NCBI GenBank assembly: GCA_903813345.2
Contig: CAIIXF020000001.1
Coordinates: 46,829,885 to 46,893,884, forward strand
Source of the DNA: Owenia fusiformis
Taxonomy: Eukaryota > Annelida > Polychaeta > Sabellida > Oweniidae
Direction of reading: 5' to 3'
DNA length: 64,000 bases
Both the position numbers and the translations under genes were made by a program. The notes below the pieces were generated by a model. It was not told the origin of the DNA, did not search any database, and saw only the letters and a program-made list of their open reading frames with translations. Positions 41,671-54,889 of this stretch are shown here, in pieces. Positions within the stretch are counted from its first letter, which is position 1; each line of letters begins with the position of its first letter.

Positions 41671-43093
41671 AAATAAAGGGGGAGGGAGGGGCAGAGTCAG
41701 ACCACGCAAGACTACTTTTGAAAGTAAATAGCTGATGTTTTTACTTTAACGTTTTAGAAATATTTCCAGCATTTATGCTGAAAGATGGCACTAATTAAAG
41801 GTGAACGCAGATCCACTTCTGTCATTGAATTCATTTGTCACTGTAAGTGACACGCTACACGTGCAAACAATACTAAAGTAGCGGTACTTAAAATTGTCAT
41901 ATCTGCATATAAGACTGGTCAACATCGGGGTCTACATATAGACTTTGGTGTTTGTTTGAAATACGTTCACCTCATCAAACTACACATACATATAGAGCTG
42001 AGTGGACAAAGACGTCATCAAAAGTTACAAAACTGGAATTTTATTGGAACGTATTCTTCTGATTGCAATTGTATATTTTGATGTAAGTATAAATTTTATA
42101 AATAGCTCAGCTGTGAACGGGTCATTGGGATCTGCAACATACTGTAGGATGAACATGTCTTAGTGTCCTTTAGATTTAAATATATTTACTGAAATGAAAG
42201 CAAAAACTGTTTTATTTACTATAATTTTGATATACTAATCGGCATGCTGACATTAAAAAGTAAAGCAGAAAAAGTCATGTATATATGTAGATTTGTACAT
42301 CTGCTTTGCTTAATTATTTGATCGCAGACGATAAAGTATTATTTCAACGCCCGTAGTGCGACTTATTTGAGGTGAAACTGACTTTTCTCTGCTCAATTCA
42401 GTTAAAACAATCACATGATTTTAAAGATTTGATTAACATACAATAGTACACGAAAATACAAGTTAAATTGTCTGTTACCAGCGGTCACGTCAGATTACAA
42501 AAGTAAAGAAATGACATAAGCGATTTGTCACATGATTTAACGATCACCCCCTAAGCCAATTGTACAAAATATTTCTTCAGGTCAGAATTCATAGACTTAC
42601 AGATCCTTAATTAGCACGTACATTACATTCAGAATCTGGCAATCAGAAACTTGGTAATCCCTTGAATTAAAACAATCTGTTGATTAAGACTACTCAAGAA
42701 GAGGAGTTGATAGAGACAAATATTAAAACAACGGTACATACTGTATATTTAGGAGGCCGGACAGCTAGGTTGGGACCGCACTAACTTTTCACATCTATAT
42801 TTTAATACTATACATTGGGGAGGGCTAAGAACGGCAAAGTTGTAAGAATATTGTTTGTTGAATTATTAATATGTAATGGATTCATTTAACACTGGTATAT
42901 GTGCATTTCTCAATATGATGATTTTCTTAACATTGACATGCTTTGGGAAGTGATCCCAAAGTAACATCCGGCTGCCAAACTTACGAGATGTCATAAAATA
43001 AATTTTAATGTTATCCCAGAATACATGCAACAAATAGAAACGATATTTTTAGAACCTGCAACTATTACATTTTCATATGTGTATTGCTTTCAG

Positions 43094-43202
43094 ACAAGGT
43101 GAATCAAAAGATGTCGTCTTACTATGGTGAAAAAGGGGGAGGTCCATATGAAAATGGACGTAGTAGTACCATGGGAAGTAAAGCCGAGATCATGGAATCT
43201 GA
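43094..43202 (+). CDS. Possible first coding exon of an unidentified plus-strand gene
   Basis: An acceptor (GTGTATTGCTTTCAG) is followed by 17 nt and ATG at 43111-43113, then an open frame MSSYYGEKGGGPYENGRSST and on to AEIMES, closed by a strong GTAAGT donor in phase 2. Gly/Ser/Tyr-rich composition and low similarity to anything I know; the N-terminal part of a longer protein is likely. No matching downstream exon was found in the following 21 kb, so the next exon may be short, far away, or beyond the window. The gene would be head-to-head with Pax3/7. Confidence 0.45.
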
Positions 43203-46200
43203 GTAAGTATAGACAATGGCGTACAATCTAACACCACAACGCTAAAGTATTGGTTCAAAAATGATGATCGTTGGTTATTAGGGAAGCATTGTGTCGGCAA
43301 TTCATCTTTTACATGGATATAACGAAGTTTTTCAATTGTGACATTTTAAAGTGACTAAGTTTCCCAATTTAGTAAAACGAGTATCACAAAACAATACAAT
43401 ACAAACTCGTCTTATAAATTTATAGCACCGTGGTAATAAAATAAATAATTTTTTAGTAATAACAGATACCCAGTTGTAGGCCAACATCTCCCGTCCTTCC
43501 GTATGTGAGAGTGAAAAATTAAGAATAAAATTGTTATTCCATTCTGAGATGTCACGGGTACTAGATTTAGTTACACCAGTTTAAATGTTACTTAACATAG
43601 CACGGAGAGTATCAATATAGTAATAAATGGATATTCAAATAATACATATAATATAATCTTTAACTACTTAGCTTTGGTGATAAAGTTCATTTAAACAATG
43701 TCTTCCAATTATCACATATCACTTGCACTGAAGTGCTGACTTGATTTAAATGTGGAATTTGTAAGTGATCTCAATCACATGTACACTGTAAACATGCACG
43801 TTGAAATTAGGATTAAAATATAAATACCTAACAGTACTTATTAACAATTTTATTAACAATATGTAGTCTGTATATATGTAAATGAGGTTATATGACTGTA
43901 TGTTACAATCCCCCTAATTTGTCAAAGATGCCTCGTACACATAGTGATCTAGAAAGTAGGAGGCGTGTTAACGTATGCCCGACTTAAATATATATGTAAG
44001 ATGTATCCTAGTTATTATTTTTCCTCAATGGCAGTTACAATGTTTGTTTACCATGTCGACATTAGCAGCGTGGTGTAAATGCCGTCCTGTCATCATGAAC
44101 AGCTTCATGAATTTTTATAATATTAATGTTATATGAATACACTTTGCAAAAGTACTTAAATATCAATTCTGTATTATTTTCGAATGCATATTAACTGATC
44201 TGATCAACTAATGTTGAAGCGGTACAACTCTCAAGCCATAAATCATTTCGATTCATATTCTCAGTATACCCAACTCCTCTTAAAGTCCCTCTCAAGTCAT
44301 CATGGATGAGCATCCATCATTTATCATCAATATTTTTAATCAGGCCCGAAATCATGAGTTTCCGAGATTTTCCAATGAAAGGCTCTGGTCATTTTTCACA
44401 ATTATTCCATGCTACTACATGTAGCTATAGCATCTCAGGCCCGTAGCCCCTGACCAGAAATTCTTTCAAGATCATACAGTCTTTAACCATTCTGAGCACC
44501 TTTTCATTAATTTCTGCCCAAAAGTAAAAACGCTTCCCCTTGGCAAAGACTCCCCCTCGTACAAACTGGTTAAAGCATCTTGGCTTAGGATGATTATTTT
44601 CTGACAGCAACAGTACGATAATAGTGGTTTCTAGGGGAAAATAAAAAAAATAAAATGAAATAACCTCCCTTTTGTTATATGTTTCTTCATTTTGATAGGG
44701 AAAGGGGGTCATCACTTGACAAAGTAGATGCGATGTGACTTTGCTGAGAAATGACAAATGTATGCTCCACTGATCTTTATACTATTGATTTTTATGCAAG
44801 AGTTGATGTGTTTAGGTTCCACATTCGACTTGTGATCCAGCACCCTTTTAAAGAATTTGATTTCGCTTCATCATCTTCATCCTAATGATACGAGCTTTCT
44901 TTCATATTGTTTTTGGATATCGTTGAAATGACAAGGCCTTGGGATGGGATAATAAGTTCTAGGTTTTTATATAAGTTGGCCAATTCCCCAATATGCAGCT
45001 AGAATACTTTGTCTAAATAATTCTTTTAAGTTATACAATATACATAAACAAGAAAACATTTCCCTTTTTCTCGCAGAATGTTGTTCCAAAATTGATGAAA
45101 TTCCATTGGCTATTTCTACATCTTGGCAAAGGGAGTTTGGTATTACAAAAATACGGGGAGACTAAAAATCTCTGCTACTCTGAAACAGAAATATACATTT
45201 CAGTGATCTTGTATGGATGCATGTTGATACTGGCAAAAGTCAGGGGGAAATGCGTATTGATATAACTAATTGGTGATACGTGCGCTTTAGACCTATAAGC
45301 AGACTCCCGAAAAACCAAATATAGCAAAAGACAACGTGGTGTCGAGAATCAAAAGTGAATAATAATAAACTTTATCGTCATCTTGTAGCATTACAGCTTC
45401 ACTGTCGCTAGGCAACTATCCTGTCACTATATAATAAACCGTGAATTAGCCCAAAATAAATGGAAAAATAAACTGCAGGGTTACATCAGTTGCAGAAGAT
45501 AGTTCTTGATTCTGTAAAATTAGCCATTTTGGGGGGTATCTGGGATATCGCCTTCTCTAATCTGAAAGAAACTTATAGCAGATGCCAGAGTAATTCGGGG
45601 TATTTGGATATTTAATACGGACATAACACAAGTTCGACATTTTACTTGACAGAAGACTAAACGTTTATTGAGGGACATGATAACGAAATACACGCTAATC
45701 CACACTGCAGCGAGATTCTGATAAAGCAATTCAATACTTTATACCATCAGAGGTCAACGCTCGGAGAACCTTGTTGCATGATTGAAGCACTTTAGATACG
45801 GGTAAATCAAAACGTGTTACTCACACCAATGCTCATAGCTTTCTAATATTAACTGGAACGAATATATTCAGTCAAGCAAATGACGTAACGTTATATTGCA
45901 CGATCAGAGAAACTTGACGGGAACAAAAGAACGTGGATGGAAACGTTAAGATCTGTATGCTGAAATTCGAATTTTAGAAACATTCATCTCCTGCTTTTTG
46001 AAAGCGCTATTAAGATTCGAATGTTGGATGTAAAATGACGTTAGAATTACACGTGTAAAACAGAGCGTTCCTTTCCTGAAAGATTATGTCATCGGGGGTG
46101 AATACGAACAATAGGATAAACCCTACATTGAATGGAGTAAACAATGGGGAACAGGTTATTTATAATGTGAGCTACAGTGATCAGGAACCAGTGATAAAAA

Positions 46201-48191
46201 GAAGGTATTAAATGTTTTGGCATGATAAAGAATCTCTAAGTAAATTTGCACGCGTAATTTTAGCACTTTTGGCACACTTTGGTCAATCTTTTGGCACACT
46301 TTTGGCATGCTTTAGAAAGTCTTTGGGATTCAAAGTTTGATTAACGTCTTTATTTTAGGGTTGCATGTATTAAAAACTACAATGGCGTTTTATCCTTTAA
46401 ATGCTACCATCCCGTTAAAATATCCACACGCTTGAAATGATATTTTGTGATATGCCCTAGTGCTTTCACAATTAATCAATAACATGATTCCTAGTGTGAG
46501 ATTCGTACCAAATACCAAATTACACCCAATCTAATTTGTGGGGTATTTCCATCTGATCTGACTTGATTTCGGGATATCTCAAAATCTAAGCTTACAATGT
46601 GACCTGATATGCCGTTTATATACACCAGAACACCATGGGGCTAAAAGGTGTTAATCTATGGATATCCAAATGCCCTTTCCATTTTATTAGAGTGGTCTTT
46701 CAAAATGACAAACAACAGTGATTGCTTACACATTTAGTTGCATGATCTTTTTTCTTGATAATAATTTCCTAATTCAAAAAACAGAACCTGAAAATAAGTA
46801 CTGAAATGCGAATTTAGTAAGCGTTGAATCTATGATGGGAACTAAAGGGATGGTCAATTAAACTCTTTCAGCAATGTTCGCAGTTTTAGTATCATAATAG
46901 AGTGTTAAACCTTAGAGTACCATGACCCGAAACCATTTAAACTACAACTACTTACTAAATAAAACAATCCGAATGATAAGATTGATAAACCACTTAAGTT
47001 AGTGAATGATCCGCATTAAGCTTCATTGCAAGTTCTTGTTGTTCCCAATGTACAGTTAAAGAGATATAAGAAAATATTTCCTAGAAATGTACCTCGTTAA
47101 ACGATCTTTAGTATGGTTTTTTAACCTTTTAAGAGTGTTTCGCGTTTTTTAGAAAGAGCTTCATTTTCGATAGTGATTGCTACTTTGCCGTGATTTTCCG
47201 TATTTAAGAGGATGTATTATGTCTGATTCAAATTGATTCGTCAAAAATCAGAAAAGTTTCTACATTTTGTAAAATAAGTTAGGCTTGGCTGTCGTTACAT
47301 TTCTCAAGTATCATTCGTTTCATATCAAACACAATTTGAACGTTTTTTGTTTAGTTTATAGAGTAAAGGTCGTCCAAACTATTTGTTGTAAATAGTTCAA
47401 CAAGTGCGCTATTTTTAAAGAATTTTAAGTTTCCCTGAATCAAAATAATCGGCGAATCTTACGGAGTCGAAGTCTACCAAAGTGTACTTTAATTTCGCTT
47501 TTTTCACATGCATTCCACACGCCATACATATACTCCTGGGCCGTGGGACCAACGCATCCAAAAAGGGACCTTATTTATGGAAAGGCATCAATTGTCTTAA
47601 TGGCCAATGACAAAGGGCAATAAAAGTTTCATTGTAACCTGCAGTTGCTTGTTTTCATCATGACATAAGCAAGCAAACATGGGTAAACTTGTAACGTTTA
47701 TCATCATTTTTATCTCTATTATTATTGTTTTTGACAATTATGTTTTGTATCTATGGTTTGGATTATAACCACAGGCGCCATTGAAGTCAGTAACATCTTA
47801 ATCTGAAGGCCTAATCACTTTCGAGTCTTAACAGTTTTCAGATTACATTCCGTAAACTTTGAATTTTTTGTTTGTAATTCAAGATAAGCGTCACAATAAC
47901 AAAGCAATTTGATATCAAGTATTAAGTATTTTCACATACACAGTAAATGATATTTAAAATATTGTTATCATTTTCAAATTAATGATGCAATCAGGCGATG
48001 ACGGCTTTTGCATTTAGATGTGGTCTAACATAATTGTCAGATTACACTTAGGCTAGAATTCAATTTATTTGGTCCTAAAATGACAGATTCGACAAAATAT
48101 TGTTGAAGGGATCAATGTCAGTAAAAAAGCGAAATTTTCAGGGTCATCGGTTAAACAGAAAATCGATGTATTTTATCCAACTAGTACTAAT

Positions 48192-48212
48192 GTACACTCC
48201 CCTCCATAAGTT
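48192..48212 (+). mobile_element. Isolated terminus of family A (Tc1/mariner-like) element next to the satellite
   Basis: After TGTA the sequence reads CACTCCCCTCCATAAGTTTT and continues GCAACA, matching the terminal repeat of 26752-27626. The other end is not found to the right of the array, so the 50-bp array abuts a solo end. Confidence 0.65.
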
Positions 48213-48233
48213 TTGCAACACGAGGTTTACATT

Positions 48234-50412
48234 GGATATAGCATATCACAGCCTGACAATGTTAGTTTAATGTCCATGATCCCTAGGATAGCATATCACA
48301 GCCTAACAATGTTTTGTTAATGTCCATGATCCCTCGGATAGCATATCACAGCCTGACAATGTTTTGTTAATGTCCATGATCCCTCGGATAGCATATCACA
48401 GCCTGACAATGTTTTGTTAATGTCCATGATCCCTCGGATAGCATATCACAGCCTGACAATGTTTTGTTAATGTCCATGATCCCTCGGATAGCATATCACA
48501 GTCTGTCAATGCTAGGTTAATGTCCATGATCCCTCGGATAGCATATCACAGCCTGGCAATGTTTGGTTAATGTCCATGATCCCTCGGATAGCATATCACA
48601 ACGTGACAATGTTTGGTTAATGTCCATGATCCCTCGGATAGCATATCACAACCTGACAATGCTAGGTTAATGTCCATGATCCCTCGGATAGCATATCACA
48701 ACCTGACAATGCTAGGTTAATGTCCATGATCCCTCGGATAGCATATCACAACGTGACAATGTTTGGTTAATGTCCATGATCCCTCGGATAGCATATCACA
48801 ACGTGACAATGTTTGGTTAATGTCCATGATCCCTCGGATAGCATATCACAGCCTGACAATGTTTTGTTAATGTCCATGATCCCTAGGATAGCATATCACA
48901 ACGTGACAATGTTTGGTTAATGTCCATGATCCCTCGGATAGCATATCACAACGTGACAATGTTTGGTTAATGTCCATGATCCCTCGGATAGCACATATCA
49001 CAACCTGACAATGCTAGGTTAATGTCCATGATCCCTCGGATAGCATATCACAACGTGACAATGTTTGGTTAATTTCCATGATCCCTCGGATAGCATATCA
49101 CAACGTGACAATGTTTGGTTAATGTCCATGATCCCTCGGATAGCATATCACAACGTGACAATGTTTGGTTAATGTCCATGATCCCTCGGATAGCATATCA
49201 CAACGTGACAATGTTTGGTTAATGTCCATGATCCCTCGGATAGCACATATCACAACCTGACAATGCTAGGTTAATGTCCATGATCCCTCGGATAGCATAT
49301 CACAACGTGACAATGTTTGGTTAATGTCCATGATCCCTCGGATAGCATATCACAACGTGACAATGTTTGGTTAATGTCCATGATCCCTCGGATAGCATAT
49401 CACAACGTGACAATGTTTGGTTAATGTCCATGATCCCTCGGATAGCATATCACAACGTGACAATGTTTGGTTAATGTCCATGATCCCTCGGATAGCATAT
49501 CACAACGTGACAATGTTTGGTTAATGTCCATGATCCCTCGGATAGCACATATCACAACCTGACAATGCTAGGTTAATGTCCATGATCCCTCGGATAGCAT
49601 ATCACAACGTGACAATGTTTGGTTAATGTCCATGATCCCTCGGATAGCATATCACAACGTGACAATGTTTGGTTAATGTCCATGATCCCTCGGATAGCAT
49701 ATCACAACGTGACAATGTTTGGTTAATGTCCATGATCCCTCGGATAGCATATCACAGCCTGACAATGTTTGGTTAATGTCCATGATCCCTCGGATAGCAT
49801 ATCACAACCTGACAATGCTAGGTTAATGTCCATGATCCCTCGGATAGCATATCACAACGTGACAATGTTTGGTTAATGTCCATGATCCCTCGGATAGCAT
49901 ATCACAACGTGACAATGTTTAGTTAATGTCCATGATCCCTCGGATAGCATATCACAGCCTGACAATGTTTTGTTAATGTCCATGATCCCTAGGATAGCAT
50001 ATCACAACGTGACAATGTTTGGTTAATGTCCATGATCCCTCGGATAGCATATCACAACGTGACAATGTTTGGTTAATGTCCATGATCCCTCGGATAGCAT
50101 ATCACAGCCTGATAATGCTAGGTTAATGTCCATGATCCCTCGGATAGCATATCACAACGTGACAATGTTTGGTTAATGTCCATGATCCCTCGGATAGCAT
50201 ATCACAACGTGACAATGTTTGGTTAATCTCCATGATCCCTCGGATAGCATATCACAGCCTGACAATGTTTGGTTAATGTCCATGATCCCTCGGATAGCAT
50301 ATCACAACGTAACAATGTTTGGTTAATGTCCATGATCCCTCGGATAGCATATCACAACCTGACAATGTTTGGTTAATGTCCATGATCCCTCGGATAGCAT
50401 ATCACAGCCTGA
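48234..50412. repeat. Satellite array: about 44 copies of a 50-bp unit
   Basis: The unit is GGATAGCATATCACAACGTG, then ACAATGTTTGGTTAATGTCC and ATGATCCCTC, exactly 50 bp and highly uniform. Three main variants alternate: GCCTGACAATGTTTTG, ACGTGACAATGTTTGG and ACCTGACAATGCTAGG. Three units carry an extra CA (GCACATATCACA at 48991, 49243, 49545), spaced five and six units apart, which shows higher-order amplification. No terminal inverted repeats or coding frame. Confidence 0.97.
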
Positions 50413-51539
50413 AGGGGTAAAGATTATAGGAAAACTGTTAATCCTTTACAATTAATATTTTTATCACACATGCATAAGTAGACAAGTGGCGAAATCTGAT
50501 TAGGTTTTGGGCATATTCTGGGTAGTTCACAAGGAAACCAATTTGAATTCCAAGCAATATTTATTACCGTGTTTCTTACTTTCATACTTATCTAGATAAA
50601 TTAAAAGTAGTGGTCGTCATTTTGGCCTTATTTTCCAAACACGGGTTCATAGACATTGACCTACATTTTATCTGAACATAGCTTCAATGGCATTCGATAT
50701 CACATGCCTTAAATGGAGAAATATCTCCCGGTAGATGTACTTGCATTTCCTAGTTTTTAACAAACGGTTGTTTTAAAACTTAATTCCGTTTGATAACAAA
50801 ATCTAAATCTAAAGCCAAAGAACGGTAAAAAGAAGTTACTGAAGATGCACGACGTATTGTAAAGCCACCCAAATATCAGGACGTCATTTGGTCATGGCAT
50901 TCATTCCCAAGATCACTGGGGGGTATCGTGATGCAACAACACCGTGTTGTTGCATCAAGATGGCCAGACTTCCGGTGATAGATTTTCGTACGATGTTTTG
51001 TTTTCCCAATTTACACCCATTTCTAGGACGAGTTGCTCAATAATCATACACATGCAGTTAGCCCATGATCTATATTTTAAAAAACTGTCATTGGTATACA
51101 TGTAGCATCATCAAGAAGCGATAAATTCGTGGTTTTAATTCCTCACTATTGATGCAACAACACCACTCTGTTTCTTATCGATGATGCAACAACACCAATG
51201 TGCTGATGCAAAAACGCCAATATAATGTATCATTGAACAACAAGAGAAACTGTTTTATGTTCTGTTTACAGGTGTAGGTAGGGACATGAATAAAACGCGT
51301 GAGTCGGTGGTCCATGAACGAAACGTATTTTGTTTGGTTTCTTTGTCTATATCAAAGTTAAAAGGATATACAAGGCAAACTAAATAAAGTACAGAATCCC
51401 CGGGAGACAATCTCTTTGATATTGTATCTGAAAAATAAAGATTATACATTTTCTAAATTAAATGCCCTTGATTTACCGTATGGAAATTGCTTACAAATAA
51501 CTAATATAATTTTGGAAAGACAACAGATATCAGTCATTT

Positions 51540-51700
51540 TGTGTTGTTGAAATACTCAATTCTGATTGGTTGATGAGCGGGCAACAAAATGTATTGTTAG
51601 TACCTCGACTGAAATACTCGATTCTGATTGGGTGATTAGCGGTCAAAATTATGTATTATTATATACCTCAAATGTATTCTAGATGCTCATTGGCTTATTC
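51540..51700. repeat. Diverged tandem repeat of about 65 bp
   Basis: AATACTCAATTCTGATTGGT, AATACTCGATTCTGATTGGG and a weaker third copy (ATTCTAGATGCTCATTGGCT) follow each other, each with a GCGGxCAA-like continuation. It lies inside the 3.06-kb element. Confidence 0.6.
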
Positions 51701-52009
51701 ACGGTCACATGACACGGAATAGATGAACTAATTCCCTGGAAAGTCCTAAATCCCTGCTTTCAGAGAAGATGAATTGTACTAATCACCAGTTAGGTCATGT
51801 GACCAGTCAATAGTACGTTTTATCTTCCCCCAAATCTGAGATTATAGGAGTTGAAAGGTAAAATGCCTTTAAATGCCAATAAGAACCTGTGAACATGTGA
51901 TATTGAAATGAAAATACTTCTCATTTTGTTTACAGAGTACTTATCAGGTATATAATAAAACAAATAGTGACTGCCACATTTTCGGGAAATAGTGTAGAAA
52001 TTTTCCTCT

Positions 52010-52110
52010 TGGGAATGTCCTGTCCACTGACTTGTTCCCTCGGCCTGCAGCCTCGGGAACATGTCAGTGGACAGGATATTCCCTTGAGGAAAATATTTTG
52101 CACTATTTCC
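52010..52110. repeat. Hairpin with about 40-bp arms
   Basis: TGTCCTGTCCACTGACTTGT and GACATGTCAGTGGACAGGA-type arms are inverted around CTCGGCCTGCAGCCTCGG; the outer parts AATATTTTCCTC/GAGGAAAAT also pair. It lies inside the 3.06-kb element. Confidence 0.75.
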
Positions 52111-52149
52111 CTTAATGGCAGTCACAATTTGTATACTGTTGACCGCTAC

Positions 52150-52650
52150 TAGGTACTGTTGACCGCTACTTCTGAAAAAAAGTTTCATGACGTCACAAAA
52201 AACATGGAAGACGGACATTTTGTAAACGTTGATGAAAATGACTTTACTAGGCGACAAGTATAGCAAAAATACAAATAGAAACTTTAAATTAACATTAATT
52301 CACTAACGAGTACGCCGTGATGTGCCAAATACAGAGTTAAGCTACTTGCACTGTCTCCATATTTTCTAAAAAAATATTGCTAACGTGGTTCGGAGAAAAG
52401 GTTGTGAAATGAAGCCATGCCGATCGATGATTGTCGTCTATATGTGTATTATTAGTTTACTTGGACTAACAAAACAATTGTAGACCTCTCCATTCGATCA
52501 ACCGACAAAATCATATACCTCGACTGTAAACCTTGAAACCTTCGGTCTCTGTCAACAGTAGTTTTTCGGTTTACAGTCTCGGTATACAATTTTGCCGGTT
52601 GACCCCTTGGGAGGTCAACAATTGTAAACTGTTGACCACTACTAGGTACT
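52150..52650. repeat. GGTCAAC-rich repeat, inverted copy at 57545-58075
   Basis: AGACCTCTCCATTCGATCAA, CATATACCTCGACTGTAAAC and CGGTATACAATTTTGCCGGT recur in reverse complement at 57548-57720. The flank AAGCCATG/GATTGTCGTCTATATG corresponds to 57760-57800. Confidence 0.75.
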
Positions 52651-54384
52651 GTTGACCCCTATTTTTACAAACAATTGTAAACCTCTCTATTCGGTCAACT
52701 GGCCAAAGTGTATACCTCAACAGTAAACCCTGAGAGAACTGTTGACCTCGACCTCCGAACTTTCAAGGATTACAGTATCGGTATACAAGTTGTACATCGT
52801 TCTCAAGAGTGTTGTATAGGATGAGTGTTGGTTTAATGATATTGCAGTTATACAATGCTATTATATAAAGGTTTATTTACTGAGAGGGATTCAATATTGG
52901 TTTTATTCCGAGAGACAATATGATATTTCCCGAGGGCCCGGGATATCTGGAATAACTGTACCCCTATCAATTTACCTTTTTGGGCCCTAAATCTTATCAC
53001 TTTTGTTTATCTTTTTACTCAGTCGGAGAGAAGGAATCCAAAGAGAGCAATAATTCTACATGTGCGTCGTGCAAGATTTCCATTAAACGTGTAACTAAAC
53101 GGCCTCTCTAATAAAGTCAATTAGACGTTTTTACACGTTGGCTCTCCCAATTGGAGGAAATAAAGAATCATATCATGTCGATGAAGCAATCATCCCATCA
53201 ACATAAGCTCACGAATGTCACAGTTAAACTGTTTAAGTTATAATTTGATAAACAGTGGTAACGTACATCTACTAGTTTATCACTGTTCCACAGATGGACG
53301 ACAGATAATTTCCAATAACTCATCATGTTTACCGAGAACGAAAGATAATTGTCCACCATTTTGAATGATACTAACTGGAGTCAGGGTCATCAAGCTATGG
53401 AACAGTGGTTTATGAAAATAGATTGGGTTACTAAAGCTTGCCATGTTAAAGGCGATTGAACTATGTTATAGAACAACGTCCAGTACATTATAATATTCAA
53501 AAGTATAAATTTTTGAAAATACATATAAAGGATCTTCGCCCGCAGGACGTGTATTTTGAATGCCTTGAGAAAAACGCAAATATGGGTAATGGGTAACGGT
53601 GTTGCAATAGTAGCATTTAAAAATCTGTTCCTCTCGAGATTTATGGTCTTCTGAAATTATACTATTAATTGGTGTTGCTGCATCATTGCTCAAATCTAGA
53701 GGAGTGTTGTTGCATCTTCGGTTTGGTGTTGTTGCATCAATAGTGAGGAACTAAAACCGTGAACTTATTGCTTCTTGGTGATGGTACATGTACACTAATG
53801 ACAGTTTCTTTAAATATAGATCGTGCGCTAACTGCACGTGTATGGTTATTGAGCAACTCGTCCTAGAAATGGGTTTAATTGGGGAAACAAAATATCGTAC
53901 GAAAATCTATCACCGGAAGTCTGGCCATCTTGATGCAACAACACGGTGTTGTTGCATCACGATACTCCCCAGTGAAGATGCCCAGTCAGATATTTTACCA
54001 CGGTAAAGATGCCAAAAAATATTTCCCACCACTCAGAAATCAACAAGGGATGTTTTATTTGCCTCTGCTGTATATAATATAAGAGAATACGAATAAGTTC
54101 GTAAGCACACTCAACGTATACAGTACCATATCACCTTGCACACATCTGAATTAATTATCTAATTAAAAGTAATAAAGACCCGTTTGACCTCATGCATCAC
54201 GCTAGCAATGCGATCCCTGTAGTAGCACTGGGGATCAACTGGAAACAAAGATAGTCGATATGCCCGAAACTTCAGTTCCGTTTGAAGAATTTGAACTTTT
54301 TTTTCTTGATTTTGTCACCTTTATCCATCAAAAATTTAACTTAATGTTTGGCCAGTATGTAGTTTATAGGTTCCGGTTTCGTAA

Positions 54385-54889
54385 TATTATCCTACACTTA
54401 GTGTGCTAAATGTATAATAACATTTGAAAATAAATTTGATTTCTATTGGCAAAACGATATACTCCGGAAAACCAATATGCGGAGGATATCGTGACGATAT
54501 ACTCCGGAAAACCCAATATGCGGAGGATGTTGTTGTTACGCGGAATATGGCATATATTCATGGTTGTGCGGTATTTGTGATACGGTTGAATATGCCATAC
54601 TCACCTGCGGTATATGGCATATTCCGCAGGTGAGTATGGTATATTCCGCAGTGAATATGCGATAAATTGATTTCAGTGAATACCAGATACTCATTGCGGA
54701 ATATGTCATACTCGTTGAATCGATGTTCGATGCGGAATGTGACATATATTTGTATCGTGTTTACCGCGTAACAGTTGTGACGATATACTCCGCTTGTTGA
54801 TTTTCCGCCAAATTGACTCTATTTGGCATGAAATTCATTTTGCAATGATATTATACATTTAGGACACTCCTTGTAAGTGTAGGATAATA
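54385..54889. mobile_element. About 505-bp MITE with 40-bp terminal inverted repeats
   Basis: TATTATCCTACACTTAGTGT with GCTAAATGTATAAT at the left is inverted at 54847-54889 (ATTATACATTTAGGACACTC, TAAGTGTAGGATAATA). The interior has a tandem pair of about 42 bp (CGATATACTCCGGAAAACC, GCGGAGGAT) and repeated GGAATATG(G/T)CATA words with a palindrome at 54595-54641. The interior words produce open frames without real coding character. Confidence 0.75.

Larger units (their letters stand above)
35605..43093. other. Intergenic region upstream of Pax3/7
   Basis: About 7.5 kb between divergent genes. It should hold the Pax3/7 promoter and possibly enhancers, but I cannot delimit any. Identified contents: an inverted-repeat element (37505-38101), a cluster of 78-bp elements (38127-38383), a 436-bp tandem duplication (40461-41331) and a hairpin element (41338-41670). 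The rest is AT-rich without recognisable genes. Confidence 0.5.
50914..53974. mobile_element. 3.06-kb element with about 275-bp terminal inverted repeats and 5-bp direct repeat
   Basis: The left arm (about 50914-51190) starts CACTGGGGGGTATCGTGATG and is inverted at about 53701-53974, which ends CACGATACTCCCCAGTG. AAGAT directly borders both ends (50909-50913 and 53975-53979). Each arm itself contains palindromic GATGCAACAACACCGTGTTG and repeated TGATGCAACAACACC words. The interior has further palindromes (52010-52110) and GGTCAAC-rich repeats but no transposase. The 5-bp duplication would fit Transib-like transposons, whereas the CACTG start recalls CACTA-type; the assignment is open. Confidence 0.75.

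Noticed and set aside
45071-45180. Possible second exon after 43202 (TTTTTCTCGCAG acceptor, open for about 30 codons)
   Set aside because: It would end in a stop without any recognisable protein character, and the acceptor context alone is not sufficient.
48234-50412. CRISPR-like array
   Set aside because: Repeats are contiguous with no unique spacers; a eukaryotic satellite, not CRISPR.
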